From an uncultured Collinsella sp. (lineage in GTDB: Bacteria > Actinomycetota > Coriobacteriia > Coriobacteriales > Coriobacteriaceae), in contig CABSMK010000066.1 of assembly GCA_902478825.1 (NCBI GenBank), positions 1-8,770 on the forward strand: DNA of 8,770 nt, read 5' to 3'. A program made the position numbers and the translations under genes. The notes under the pieces are model-generated. The model was not told the origin of the DNA, searched no databases, and was given only the letters and a program-made list of their open reading frames with translations. Shown in pieces: positions 1 to 5,586 of this stretch; the stretch's first letter is position 1, and each line of letters begins with the position of its first letter.

Positions 1-42
1 CCTCTCTATTCGTCGGCAGCGTCAGATGTGTATAAGAGACAG
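1..42 (+). other. Untrimmed Nextera adapter with i5 index (artefact)
   Basis: Positions 10-42 match the full 33-nt Nextera Read 1 transposase adapter, ending in the 19-bp Tn5 mosaic end AGATGTGTATAAGAGACAG (24-42). Positions 2-9, CTCTCTAT, match the Nextera i5 index I know as S502/N502, and the C at 1 would be the last base of the P5 primer. This is library sequence, not genome. True genomic sequence starts at 43. Translations across it give the tell-tale residues MYKRQ (plus strand) and LSLIHI (minus strand). Confidence 0.98.
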
Positions 43-744
43 CTCCAGAATCACGGCGTCGTAGCTGTCGGCAAGGGCGTCGAGGATGCCCGGGTTCACG
101 CCGGGCGTAAGCTTGAGTACAAATACGCGCGGGTCGATGCTGTCGTAGAAACGCACCGGGTTTTCGCCCTGATGCGTGCCGTGGAGCCCGTTGCGCACGA
201 TGCGGTCGTTGCGGATGTAGGCAATGGGCGGATAGTTGACGCTAATGAACGCGTTAAAGCTCATGGTGCGCTGTTTGCGGGCGCGCGTGCCGGCAATGGC
301 GACGCCGCCAAACACAATTGACACATCGTGCGAATGCTCGTCGAGCGCGTAGAGCAGGCTCTGATACAGGTTGAGCTTGGCGTCGGTAAAGGGGTTGCCC
401 ATGGGCTTTTGCGAGCCGGTGAGCACGATGGGCTTGGGGCTGTCCTGAATCAGATAGGAAAGCGCCGCCGCGGTGTAGCTCATGGTGTCGGTGCCGTGCA
501 GGACCACAAAGCCGTCGTGGTCGGCATAGCCCTCGACGATGACGTCGCGGATACGCATCCAGTCGCTCGGGCGCATATTGGTACTGTCGATGTTCATGGG
601 CTGTACCACGTCGAGCTCGCAGAGGTCCGAGATCTCGGGGACGCTCTGGGCGAGCTCCTCACCGGTCAGGGCGGGGGAGAGGCCGTTGCCGTCCTCGGTC
701 GATGCGATGGTGCCGCCCGTGGCGATGAGAAGGATGCGCTTCAT
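43..744 (-). CDS. ansA: Type I (cytoplasmic) L-asparaginase, 3'-truncated by contig end
   Basis: The enzyme hydrolyses L-asparagine to aspartate and ammonia. I chose the ATG at 744 because the protein then begins MKRILLIATGGTIAS, the canonical asparaginase N-terminus with the nucleophile threonine loop TGGTIAS at residues 9-15, and because AGGAA lies 7 nt upstream. A longer reading from 816 adds 24 residues unlike the family. The second catalytic signature, GFVVLHGTDTMSYTA, is near residues 78-92 and carries the Thr-Asp pair; VLTGSQKP follows. No signal peptide is present, which fits the cytoplasmic AnsA type rather than the secreted type II enzyme. The 234 visible residues compare with roughly 330-340 in the family, so about 100 C-terminal residues are missing. 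The loss is an assembly edge: the next bases are adapter. It is divergent from guaA. Confidence 0.93.
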
Positions 745-795
745 GCTGGTATTCCTATCGTATTTGCCGCCGCAAGGGCGGAGTCGTTCGGCAGT

Positions 796-849
796 ATTGT
801 GGCACAGGGCGTCCAATGTTCAAACGTATTACATCATCTGTAACGTTTG
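796..849 (-). promoter_or_regulatory. Putative ansA operator/promoter in the divergent ansA-guaA gap
   Basis: An interrupted palindrome occupies 821-849: CAAACG (821-826) pairs with CGTTTG (844-849), and inside it TTAC (829-832) pairs with GTAA (840-843), leaving a 2-nt asymmetry. On the minus strand a weak sigma-A-like promoter overlaps it: TTGAAC (823-818), 16 nt, CACAAT (801-796), each 4/6 to consensus. A repressor bound at the palindrome would cover the -35 of the asparaginase gene. The symmetry is visible directly; the regulatory role and the promoter are inference. I found no convincing -35/-10 pair for guaA, although TATAAC at 932-937 could serve as a -10. Confidence 0.3.
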
Positions 850-1012
850 GTAACACTTCAATTGCCGTCAAATAGGGGCCCTGGTCGTGCGTTTGCCGTG
901 CGCTGATGGCTGCGAGGGACGAGAAACCCCATATAACGTGTACACTATGGAAGTTATTTTCGTTCATTCACGCGGGTGGGCACCGGCTCCCCGCCAACAA
1001 GAGGGGGAAACC

Positions 1013-2611
1013 ATGGATCAAAAGGCTTCCGCAAAGGTCCTCGTACTCGACTTTGGTGCGCAGTACGGTCAGCTCATTGCCCGTCGCGTCCGCGACCTCA
1101 ACGTGTATTCCGAGATTGTCCCCTGCGACATCTCGGCCGACGAGATTCGCGAGATGAACGCCTCTGCGCTCATCCTTTCCGGCGGCCCGGCTTCTGTGTA
1201 TGCCGAGGACGCTCCGTCCATCGATCCTGCCATCTTTGACCTGGGCCTTCCCGTCCTGGGCTTTTGCTACGGCCATCAGATCACGGCCGTGACGCTCGGC
1301 GGCAAGGTTGGCCACTCCGAGGTGGGCGAGTACGGCCGCGCCACCATCACGCGCACGGCCGGCGCCAAGCTCTTTAACTCCACGCCCATGGAGCAGACTG
1401 TGTGGATGAGCCACCGCGACGCCGTGTCCGAGGTGCCCGAGGGCTTTACCGTTACCGCCAGCACCGACGTGTGCCCGGTTGCCGCCATGGAGTGCGTCGA
1501 GCGCAAGATCTTCACCACGCAGTTCCACCCCGAAGTCAAGCACTCCGAGTACGGTCAGCAGCTGCTGAGCAACTTCCTGTTTGAGATCTGCGGCCTGGAG
1601 CCCAACTGGAGCATGGACAACCTGGTCGAGACCATGACGGCTGAGTTCCGCGAGAAGGTCGGCGACGACCGCGTGATTCTGGCCCTGTCCGGTGGCGTCG
1701 ACTCTTCCGTCGTGGCTGCGCTGGGTGCCCGCGCCGTGGGCAAGCAGATGACCTGCGTGTTCATCAACCACGGCCTGCTGCGCAAGGGCGAGCCCGAGCA
1801 GGTGGAGGAGGTCTTCACCAAGCAGTTTGACGTCGACTTTATTCATGTCCACGCCGAGGACCGTTATGCCGAGCTTCTGGCTGGCGTGACCGAGCCCGAG
1901 GAGAAGCGCCGCATCATCGGTACGCAGTTCTGGAAAGAGTTCTTCGCCGTGGCGCAGCAGCTCGAGACCGATGGCAAGCCGGTCAAGTACCTGGCTCAGG
2001 GCACTATCTACCCCGACATCATCGAGTCCGGAGCTCGCAAGACGGGCGGCAAGACGGCCACCATCAAGAGCCACCACAACCTGATCCCGTTCCCCGAGGG
2101 CGTGCACTTCGACCTCATTGAGCCGCTCGACCACTTCTTTAAGGACGAGGTCCGCGCACTTGGTCTGGCGCTGGGCCTGCCGGGTCACATCGTGTTCCGC
2201 CAGCCTTTCCCGGGCCCGGGTTTGGCCATCCGCATCATCGGTGCGGTCGACAAGGAGAAACTCGAGATTCTCAAGAACGCCGACGCCATCGTGCGCGAGG
2301 AGCTCGACGCCTACAACCAGCGTCTGTTTGAGCAGACCGGCGAGCGCAACTCCGAGCACAGCTGCTGGCAGTATTTCGCGGTCCTGCCCGACATTAAGTC
2401 CGTTGGCGTTATGGGCGACGAGCGCACCTACCAGCGCCCGATCATCCTGCGCGCCGTCGAGTCCAGCGATGCCATGACTGCCGACTGGGCCAAGCTGCCC
2501 TACGACGTGCTGGCCCGCATCTCCGGCCGCATCGTTGCCGAGGTTCCCGGCGCCAACCGCGTGTGCTACGACATCACGTCCAAGCCGCCCGCGACCATCG
2601 AGTGGGAGTAG
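1013..2611 (+). CDS. guaA: GMP synthase (glutamine-hydrolysing)
   Basis: GuaA converts XMP, glutamine and ATP to GMP in the last step of guanine nucleotide synthesis in the cytoplasm. The 532-aa protein is complete. The N-terminal class I glutamine amidotransferase domain has the nucleophile Cys85 in GFCYGHQ and the partners His172 and Glu174 in QFHPE. The ATP-pyrophosphatase domain has its loop SGGVDSS at 226-232. The C-terminal dimerisation domain ends in the typical KPPATIEWE. I chose the ATG at 1013 because GAGGGGG lies at 1001-1007, 5 nt upstream, and MDQKASAKVLVLDFGAQYG is the usual amidotransferase start; an in-frame ATG at 887 only adds unrelated residues. The last codons and stop lie inside a 32-bp repeat that recurs at 4858-4889, suggesting use as an integration site. 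Product assignment is secure. Confidence 0.98.
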   Translation: MDQKASAKVLVLDFGAQYGQLIARRVRDLNVYSEIVPCDISADEIREMNASALILSGGPASVYAEDAPSIDPAIFDLGLPVLGFCYGHQITAVTLGGKVGHSEVGEYGRATITRTAGAKLFNSTPMEQTVWMSHRDAVSEVPEGFTVTASTDVCPVAAMECVERKIFTTQFHPEVKHSEYGQQLLSNFLFEICGLEPNWSMDNLVETMTAEFREKVGDDRVILALSGGVDSSVVAALGARAVGKQMTCVFINHGLLRKGEPEQVEEVFTKQFDVDFIHVHAEDRYAELLAGVTEPEEKRRIIGTQFWKEFFAVAQQLETDGKPVKYLAQGTIYPDIIESGARKTGGKTATIKSHHNLIPFPEGVHFDLIEPLDHFFKDEVRALGLALGLPGHIVFRQPFPGPGLAIRIIGAVDKEKLEILKNADAIVREELDAYNQRLFEQTGERNSEHSCWQYFAVLPDIKSVGVMGDERTYQRPIILRAVESSDAMTADWAKLPYDVLARISGRIVAEVPGANRVCYDITSKPPATIEWE

Positions 2612-2625
2612 AACAGACGTTCGAT
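2594..2625 (+). repeat. att-like direct repeat, copy 1, over guaA 3' end
   Basis: These 32 bp cover the last five guaA codons, the TAG stop and 14 nt beyond. They match 4858-4889 at 28 of 32 positions. The distal half contains GAACAGACGTTC (2611-2622), a GAAC-N4-GTTC palindrome continued by GA. That resembles the Gram-positive LexA box but could equally be the inverted core of a tyrosine-recombinase att site. The 3' end of guaA is a known integration site for islands. The repeat itself is seen directly; calling it attL or attR is inference, and no integrase gene lies in the interval. Confidence 0.6.
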
Positions 2626-2644
2626 TCTATGCTATAGTGTTTGC

Positions 2645-2680
2645 CAATGGGCGCGGCATCTTCCGAATCCGCGCCCATTG
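2645..2680 (+). terminator. Strong hairpin after guaA, probable terminator
   Basis: CAATGGGCGCGG (2645-2656) and CCGCGCCCATTG (2669-2680) form a perfect 12-bp GC-rich stem around a 12-nt loop, 33 nt past the guaA stop. There is no real T-run after it (CTATACGGG), so it may terminate inefficiently or act as an mRNA 3'-stabilising structure. The right arm shares CGAATCCGCGCC with the hairpin at 4909-4942. Confidence 0.6.
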
Positions 2681-2866
2681 CTATACGGGCCTTACGATGA
2701 CGAGCTGACGATCATAGGCGCCATGCGTGCATTTGCGGCGGAACGGGGATATGCGCCCGACTTCTCCGAATCCCGCCTCTGTCACGAGATTTACCTCTCC
2801 GACCCGCGCAAGTACGCGCCGGAGAAGCTCAAGACCGTGATTCGCCATCCCATCAAGCCGATTTAG
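2681..2866 (+). pseudogene. 3' fragment of a GyrI-like small-molecule-binding protein
   Basis: About 60 residues can be read, from YGPYDDELTIIGAM through HEIYLSDPRKYAPEKLKTVI to a TAG... type stop region ending at 2866. The spacing of GPYDDE, HEIYLSDPR and PEKLKT-IRHP is that of the C-terminal third of GyrI-like effector-binding proteins (about 200 aa in full). The family binds small hydrophobic ligands; the N-terminal part that builds most of the pocket is absent. The only in-frame start upstream is a TTG at 2678 buried in the hairpin stem, without a Shine-Dalgarno sequence, so it is unlikely to be translated. The homology begins directly at the foot of the 2645-2680 hairpin, which marks the deletion or recombination breakpoint. 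Confidence 0.7.
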
Positions 2867-2879
2867 CGAAACGAGCGCC

Positions 2880-2898
2880 GCCGTGCGGTCCGGCTTTT
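2880..2898 (+). terminator. Weak hairpin plus T4 after the GyrI-like fragment
   Basis: GCCG (2880-2883) and CGGC (2891-2894) flank a 7-nt loop and are followed by TTTT. It lies 14 nt past the GyrI-like stop. The stem is only 4 bp, so this is a tentative relic terminator. A second simple hairpin, CCTGCC-tccc-GGCAGG, lies at 2941-2956 without a T-run. Nothing coding is visible from 2867 to 3067. Confidence 0.2.
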
Positions 2899-3014
2899 GG
2901 GGTTTATCAATTGGTAGTCCGCGTCGATCGAGCAAGCTGCCCTGCCTCCCGGCAGGTGCGTAATCCCCTTGGTCGATCCGTCTCGAGGTGCGCTCTTTGC
3001 TCATCTTGTGGCGT

Positions 3015-3061
3015 GGAGTTACGATACTCCTAAAAGTGTAACCAGATTCGAGTTTTAGGAG
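3015..3061 (+). promoter_or_regulatory. 5' leader with SD-sequestering inverted repeat and competing hairpin
   Basis: CTCCTAAAA (3027-3035) and TTTTAGGAG (3053-3061) are a perfect 9-bp inverted repeat. The right arm contains the AGGAG ribosome-binding site (3057-3061) of the ATPase gene that starts with TTG at 3068. In mRNA this stem would hide the site. The left arm can instead pair upstream: GGAGT (3015-3019) with ACTCC (3026-3030), 6-nt loop, which would free it. The two structures are mutually exclusive, a translational-switch layout. It could also be a DNA operator. The pairing is seen; the function is inferred. Confidence 0.45.
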
Positions 3062-3067
3062 CAGCTT

Positions 3068-4333
3068 TTGAAGGGTGGCAGACTCAGGAACCGCGATAGA
3101 TACCTCGAGGAGGCGATGCTCTTCCGTGACACCGACCTCATCAAGGTGATCACGGGCGTGCGCAGGTGCGGCAAGTCGAGCCTTCTCGATCTAATTAGGA
3201 TGGCCGTCGAGTCTGAAGGAGTCGCTGGCCGCGGCTTTGTGAGCGTCAACCTGGAAAGCAAGGGTACGGGCATCAAGACGGAGGACCAGCTTTATGATTA
3301 CGTTCGCGGGCGCCTGTCGGACAAGGGTCGCACCTACGTTTTCATAGACGAGCCCCAGAGAATCGATGGCTGGCAGGATGCGGTCAACGCAATGAGGGTC
3401 GACTTCGATTGCGACATCTACCTCACGGGCTCGAATGCGTATCTTCTCTCGAGCGAGCTGGCCACCTATCTCTCCGGGCGCTACGTAGAGGTAAAGATGC
3501 TGCCCCTGTCCTTCTCCGAGTTCGCCGACTTCTGCGGAATCGAGTTCGTATTGGGAACTTCGGTGGCTCTCACTCCCGAGGGGGATCCCGTTCTCTTCGA
3601 CGACATGCTTACTCGTTACCTTGAGTACGGGGGCATGCCAGCCATCGCATCCCTCTCGACGACCCAGGCGCAGCACTCGGCGTACATGTCCGGCGTCTAC
3701 GAAGCCATCGCCGTGCGTGATATTGTCAACCGTGAGCGCGGGAAGGGCAAAAGTGCGGTGACTGACCCTTCCCTGCTGCGCCATGTGGCCGAATTCCTGG
3801 CGGACAACATCGGCAACGAGTGCTCGTCGAGTCGAATCGCCGGCGCGTTAACTTCTGCGGGGCCGAAGACCACGAACAAGACCGTTTCCTCGTATGTGGG
3901 TGCGCTTGAGGAGGCCTTCCTGTTCTATCGTGCCACGCGTTACGATTTGCACGGCAAGGCGCTCCTCAAGACGAACCCAAAGGAGTACATCGTCGACACC
4001 GGCTTCAGGACCTGGATGGCCGGCTATAGGGTCACGGATACTGGGCGCCTGTTCGAGAACGCCGTGTATCTCCAGCTGCTCTACGAGGGGTGGAGCGTGC
4101 ATGTGGGGAAGCTCTATGGCAAGGAGGTCGACTTCGTCGCGACGAAGGACGGGCGCGTACTCTACGTGCAGGTGACTGACGAGATGTTCGCAAGCGAGAC
4201 CAGGGAGCGAGAGATCGCTCCTCTGAAGTCGATACGAGACAACCACGAGAAGATCGTGGTCGTGAGGCAGGGTTCCTACGACACGGACATCGACGGCATT
4301 CGCATCGTGAGCGCGAGGGACTTTTTCCTCTAG
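3068..4333 (+). CDS. AAA_14/DUF4143 family ATPase
   Basis: This complete 421-aa protein has the AAA_14 ATPase fold followed by a DUF4143 C-terminal domain. Walker A is GVRRCGKSS at 30-38 and Walker B is YVFIDEPQ at 90-97. A sensor-like LTGSNAYLLS follows at 119-128, then the family block LSGRYVEVKMLPLSFSEF at 136-153. YLEYGGMP at 185-192 opens the middle region. The C-terminus carries LFENAVYLQL (329-338), GKEVDFVAT (351-359) and LYVQV (365-369), the spacing of a PD-(D/E)XK-like nuclease fold, though the usual lysine after the last strand is replaced by threonine, so nuclease activity is doubtful. The TTG at 3068 is chosen because AGGAG lies 6 nt upstream and an earlier frame is not open. Cellular role in this family is poorly known. 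The gene is monocistronic, between an unusual leader and a strong terminator, and it lies inside the att-like repeats behind guaA. Confidence 0.9.
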   Translation: MKGGRLRNRDRYLEEAMLFRDTDLIKVITGVRRCGKSSLLDLIRMAVESEGVAGRGFVSVNLESKGTGIKTEDQLYDYVRGRLSDKGRTYVFIDEPQRIDGWQDAVNAMRVDFDCDIYLTGSNAYLLSSELATYLSGRYVEVKMLPLSFSEFADFCGIEFVLGTSVALTPEGDPVLFDDMLTRYLEYGGMPAIASLSTTQAQHSAYMSGVYEAIAVRDIVNRERGKGKSAVTDPSLLRHVAEFLADNIGNECSSSRIAGALTSAGPKTTNKTVSSYVGALEEAFLFYRATRYDLHGKALLKTNPKEYIVDTGFRTWMAGYRVTDTGRLFENAVYLQLLYEGWSVHVGKLYGKEVDFVATKDGRVLYVQVTDEMFASETREREIAPLKSIRDNHEKIVVVRQGSYDTDIDGIRIVSARDFFL

Positions 4334-4381
4334 GGCCATGAAATCCATCGCGAAGCAATCAGGTCAAGTTGGGAACAATGT

Positions 4382-4425
4382 CTGACATCGTGTGGCGATA
4401 GCATCGTGCACGCGATGTCAGTTTT
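4382..4425 (+). terminator. Rho-independent terminator of the ATPase gene
   Basis: CTGACATCGTGTG (4382-4394) pairs with CACGCGATGTCAG (4409-4421) over 13 bp with a single G-U wobble. The loop is 14 nt and TTTT follows (4422-4425). It starts 48 nt past the ATPase stop. Confidence 0.75.
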
Positions 4426-4438
4426 GGCTTCAAGATGG

Positions 4439-4554
4439 GCAAAACCGCACGGCGCACCGGTGGCCACGTCGGTCACGGAGGAACTCATGAGATAGCCACC
4501 TGACACGATTCCTCTTTGCGATCAATAGCTGAATATTGTGACCTGCGGTTTTGC
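4439..4554 (+). other. 116-nt structured non-coding element containing SD plus two-codon ORF
   Basis: GCAAAACCGCA (4439-4449) and TGCGGTTTTGC (4544-4554) are a perfect 11-bp inverted repeat enclosing 94 nt. Inside, GGTGGC (4459-4464) pairs with GCCACC (4495-4500). This inner stem encloses a strong GGAGG (4477-4481) placed 5 nt before ATG-AGA-TAG (4487-4495), a two-codon ORF. GAGGAA (4478-4483) can alternatively pair with TTCCTC (4509-4514), hiding the ribosome-binding site. No promoter is evident. It could be a small RNA, a miniature mobile element, or the relic of a gene start. Confidence 0.3.
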
Positions 4555-4628
4555 GAACGGCTCGAAAGCCGCCAGCGTTGATTCACTTGCGGTTGGGGCT
4601 GGTGGCTTGCGCGCTAAAGAGCGGTTGA

Positions 4629-4757
4629 GTTTCAAAACGGGTGTTTTCGGCGCTATCGAGCCTTTGAAGATGGTCCGTCATGCCCTTTGGGACAAAAACG
4701 AAAGCTCAATGCCTTGAGTTCGAAATGAGTTTTTGAAACTGTCCCAGCTTTTGTCCC
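4629..4757. repeat. Interleaved inverted repeats in non-coding DNA
   Basis: Two 9-bp inverted repeats interlock: GTTTCAAAA (4629-4637) with TTTTGAAAC (4731-4739), and GGGACAAAA (4689-4697) with TTTTGTCCC (4749-4757). TGGGACA (4688-4694) can also pair with TGTCCCA (4740-4746). The A-B-A'-B' order is pseudoknot-like in RNA. Apart from this and the 116-nt element I see no gene from 4334 to 4857; the open frame at 4733-5014 lacks a ribosome-binding site and any family resemblance. Confidence 0.35.
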
Positions 4758-4857
4758 CGAAGCCGACGAAACACGACATAGTGCTACTTGTCGGCACTCG
4801 ATTCGAGACGGCAGCGAAAACTGGGCGTAACTGGAATGACGGGACGGCAGAACTGGG

Positions 4858-4889
4858 ACCACCGAGTGGGAATAGAACACAGGTTCGAT
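4858..4889 (+). repeat. att-like direct repeat, copy 2, displaced guaA tail
   Basis: This copy reads ACC ACC GAG TGG GAA TAG, i.e. T-T-E-W-E-stop, against T-I-E-W-E-stop in real guaA, and goes on through GAACACAGGTTC (4874-4885), the counterpart of the palindrome at 2611-2622. Only 4 of 32 positions differ, two of them in the palindrome centre. A preserved gene tail 2.26 kb away from its gene is the signature of an element that integrated at the guaA 3' end and either carried or displaced this segment. No guaA similarity is visible upstream of 4858. Confidence 0.6.
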
Positions 4890-4908
4890 ATAACTTACAA
4901 CGCAAGAT

Positions 4909-4942
4909 AGCAGGCGTGGGTTCAATCGAATCCGCGCCTGCT
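4909..4942 (+). terminator. 15-bp hairpin after the displaced guaA tail
   Basis: AGCAGGCGTGGGTTC (4909-4923) pairs with GAATCCGCGCCTGCT (4928-4942) around the loop AATC. The 15-bp stem includes two G-U wobbles. It sits 33 nt after the TAG of the displaced tail, like the hairpin after real guaA, and shares CGAATCCGCGCC with it. This suggests both descend from the same guaA terminator. There is no T-run. The following 155 nt up to 5097 hold no gene that I can see. Confidence 0.55.
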
Positions 4943-5061
4943 GCTGTATATGTGGCGGTGCCGGTGAATAATGCCCACGATGTTTTTGCTCGCACTCCGG
5001 CTTTCGCCGCTTGAAACGCGTTACCTGGGGTTTCTCGCTGGCAGCCTGTCTTCTGCGCGGG

Positions 5062-5079
5062 AAGGGACGATCGTTCCTT
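5062..5079. terminator. Small hairpin beyond the DUF3800 fragment
   Basis: AAGGGAC (5062-5068) and GTTCCTT (5073-5079) flank the loop GATC; the stem is 7 bp with one G-U. It lies 19 nt past the minus-strand stop at 5098, in position to terminate that fragment, but on the minus strand no T-run follows. Weak support. Confidence 0.25.
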
Positions 5080-5097
5080 TTGGAGCCTCGGGGCCAG

Positions 5098-5478
5098 CTA
5101 TATCAACTTGCTGCGGGCTTGCTTGAGCCAGTTCCTCTTGAAAGAGCCGATGCCGCCGAAGAACTTGTTGTACGTCTCGCCGTCCTCCTTGGCCTCGTAC
5201 TTGACCAAAGCGAGTTCGATGGTGCAGAGGTAATCCGCCACTTGCTCGAGGCGGTAATCGGTCATCGAGGTCTTGCGGCGCCGGACGACTCCTTTTGAGA
5301 GGACCGTGCTCACTGAACGGTCGAGCGCCTGCTTGACGATGTCCTGGCCGTTGTCGTAATAGACCTTCACGACGTCGGAGGATTGGAAGAAGTCCAAGTG
5401 CTCAATAATGACGGAGGGGATATTGTGCCCCATGCGCTCCATTAGCCTTGCCGGGTCTTCGAGGGCGTTTTGGCCGAA
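5098..5478 (-). pseudogene. 5'-truncated DUF3800 protein (C-terminal half)
   Basis: Residues KVYYDNGQDIVKQAL, MTDYRLEQVADYLCTIELALVKYEA and KFFGGIGSFKRNWLKQARSKL are the characteristic second half of DUF3800 proteins, an RNase H-fold-like family common in mobile elements and of unsettled function. An ATG at 5442 would give 114 aa, but family-like sequence (LEDPARLMERMGHNIPSVI) continues in frame upstream to about 5475. The frame meets a stop only at 5530-5532, inside the hip promoter region. The N-terminal half, with the usual D-E-S-G motif, is missing; the full family length is about 220-250 aa. The breakpoint lies where AT-rich hip operator DNA begins. No ribosome-binding site is evident for 5442. 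Probably a dead fragment. Confidence 0.7.
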
Positions 5479-5487
5479 ACGTGAAAA

Positions 5488-5555
5488 CGCATAATGTTGC
5501 GAGAATATTGACTCGCATAATATTGCGAATTATCATGATCGCATAATAATGCGAA
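5488..5555. promoter_or_regulatory. Three tandem HipB-type operators at 26-bp spacing
   Basis: Three 16-bp sites are present: CGCATAATGTTGCGAG (5488-5503), CGCATAATATTGCGAA (5514-5529) and CGCATAATAATGCGAA (5540-5555). All share CGCA-TAAT-N2-TGCG-A with CGCA/TGCG as inverted half-sites. Start-to-start spacing is exactly 26 bp twice, about 2.5 helical turns, so neighbours face opposite sides of the DNA. Site 1 lies upstream of the -35, site 2 fills the -35/-10 spacer, and site 3 covers the expected transcription start. HipB proteins autorepress through multiple palindromes, so the adjacent XRE protein is the likely ligand. Confidence 0.8.
5508..5536 (+). promoter_or_regulatory. Sigma-A-type promoter of the hip operon
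   Basis: TTGACT (5508-5513) and TATCAT (5531-5536) each match consensus at 5 of 6 positions and are separated by exactly 17 bp. The expected start is near 5543, giving a leader of about 44 nt before the ATG at 5587. Operator 2 occupies 16 of the 17 spacer bases, so repression should be tight. Confidence 0.75.
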
Positions 5556-5586
5556 GAATTAATTTACCTGAGACGGGAGGGTGTCC

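Noticed and set aside
28..843. Plus-strand frames across the asparaginase gene
   Set aside because: They are antisense shadows; the first begins inside adapter sequence (MYKRQ).
890..1000. Purine riboswitch or other leader upstream of guaA
   Set aside because: I looked for the conserved purine aptamer loops and paired arms and did not find them; only an 8-bp palindrome GTGTACAC (938-945) stands out.
968..2359. 463-aa open frame antisense to guaA
   Set aside because: It is a composition shadow of guaA in high-GC DNA, with no domain signal and repetitive Leu/Ala/Gly/His content.
4909..4942. tRNA gene suggested by GGTTC...GAATCC
   Set aside because: It is a single 15-bp hairpin with a 4-nt loop, without acceptor, D and anticodon arms.
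4733..5014. 93-aa open frame across the displaced guaA tail
   Set aside because: No ribosome-binding site or family resemblance, and it runs through the att-like repeat and hairpin in a frame unrelated to guaA.
5488..5555. CRISPR array suggested by regular repeats
   Set aside because: Repeats are 16 bp with 10-bp gaps and palindromic, in promoter position; these are operators.
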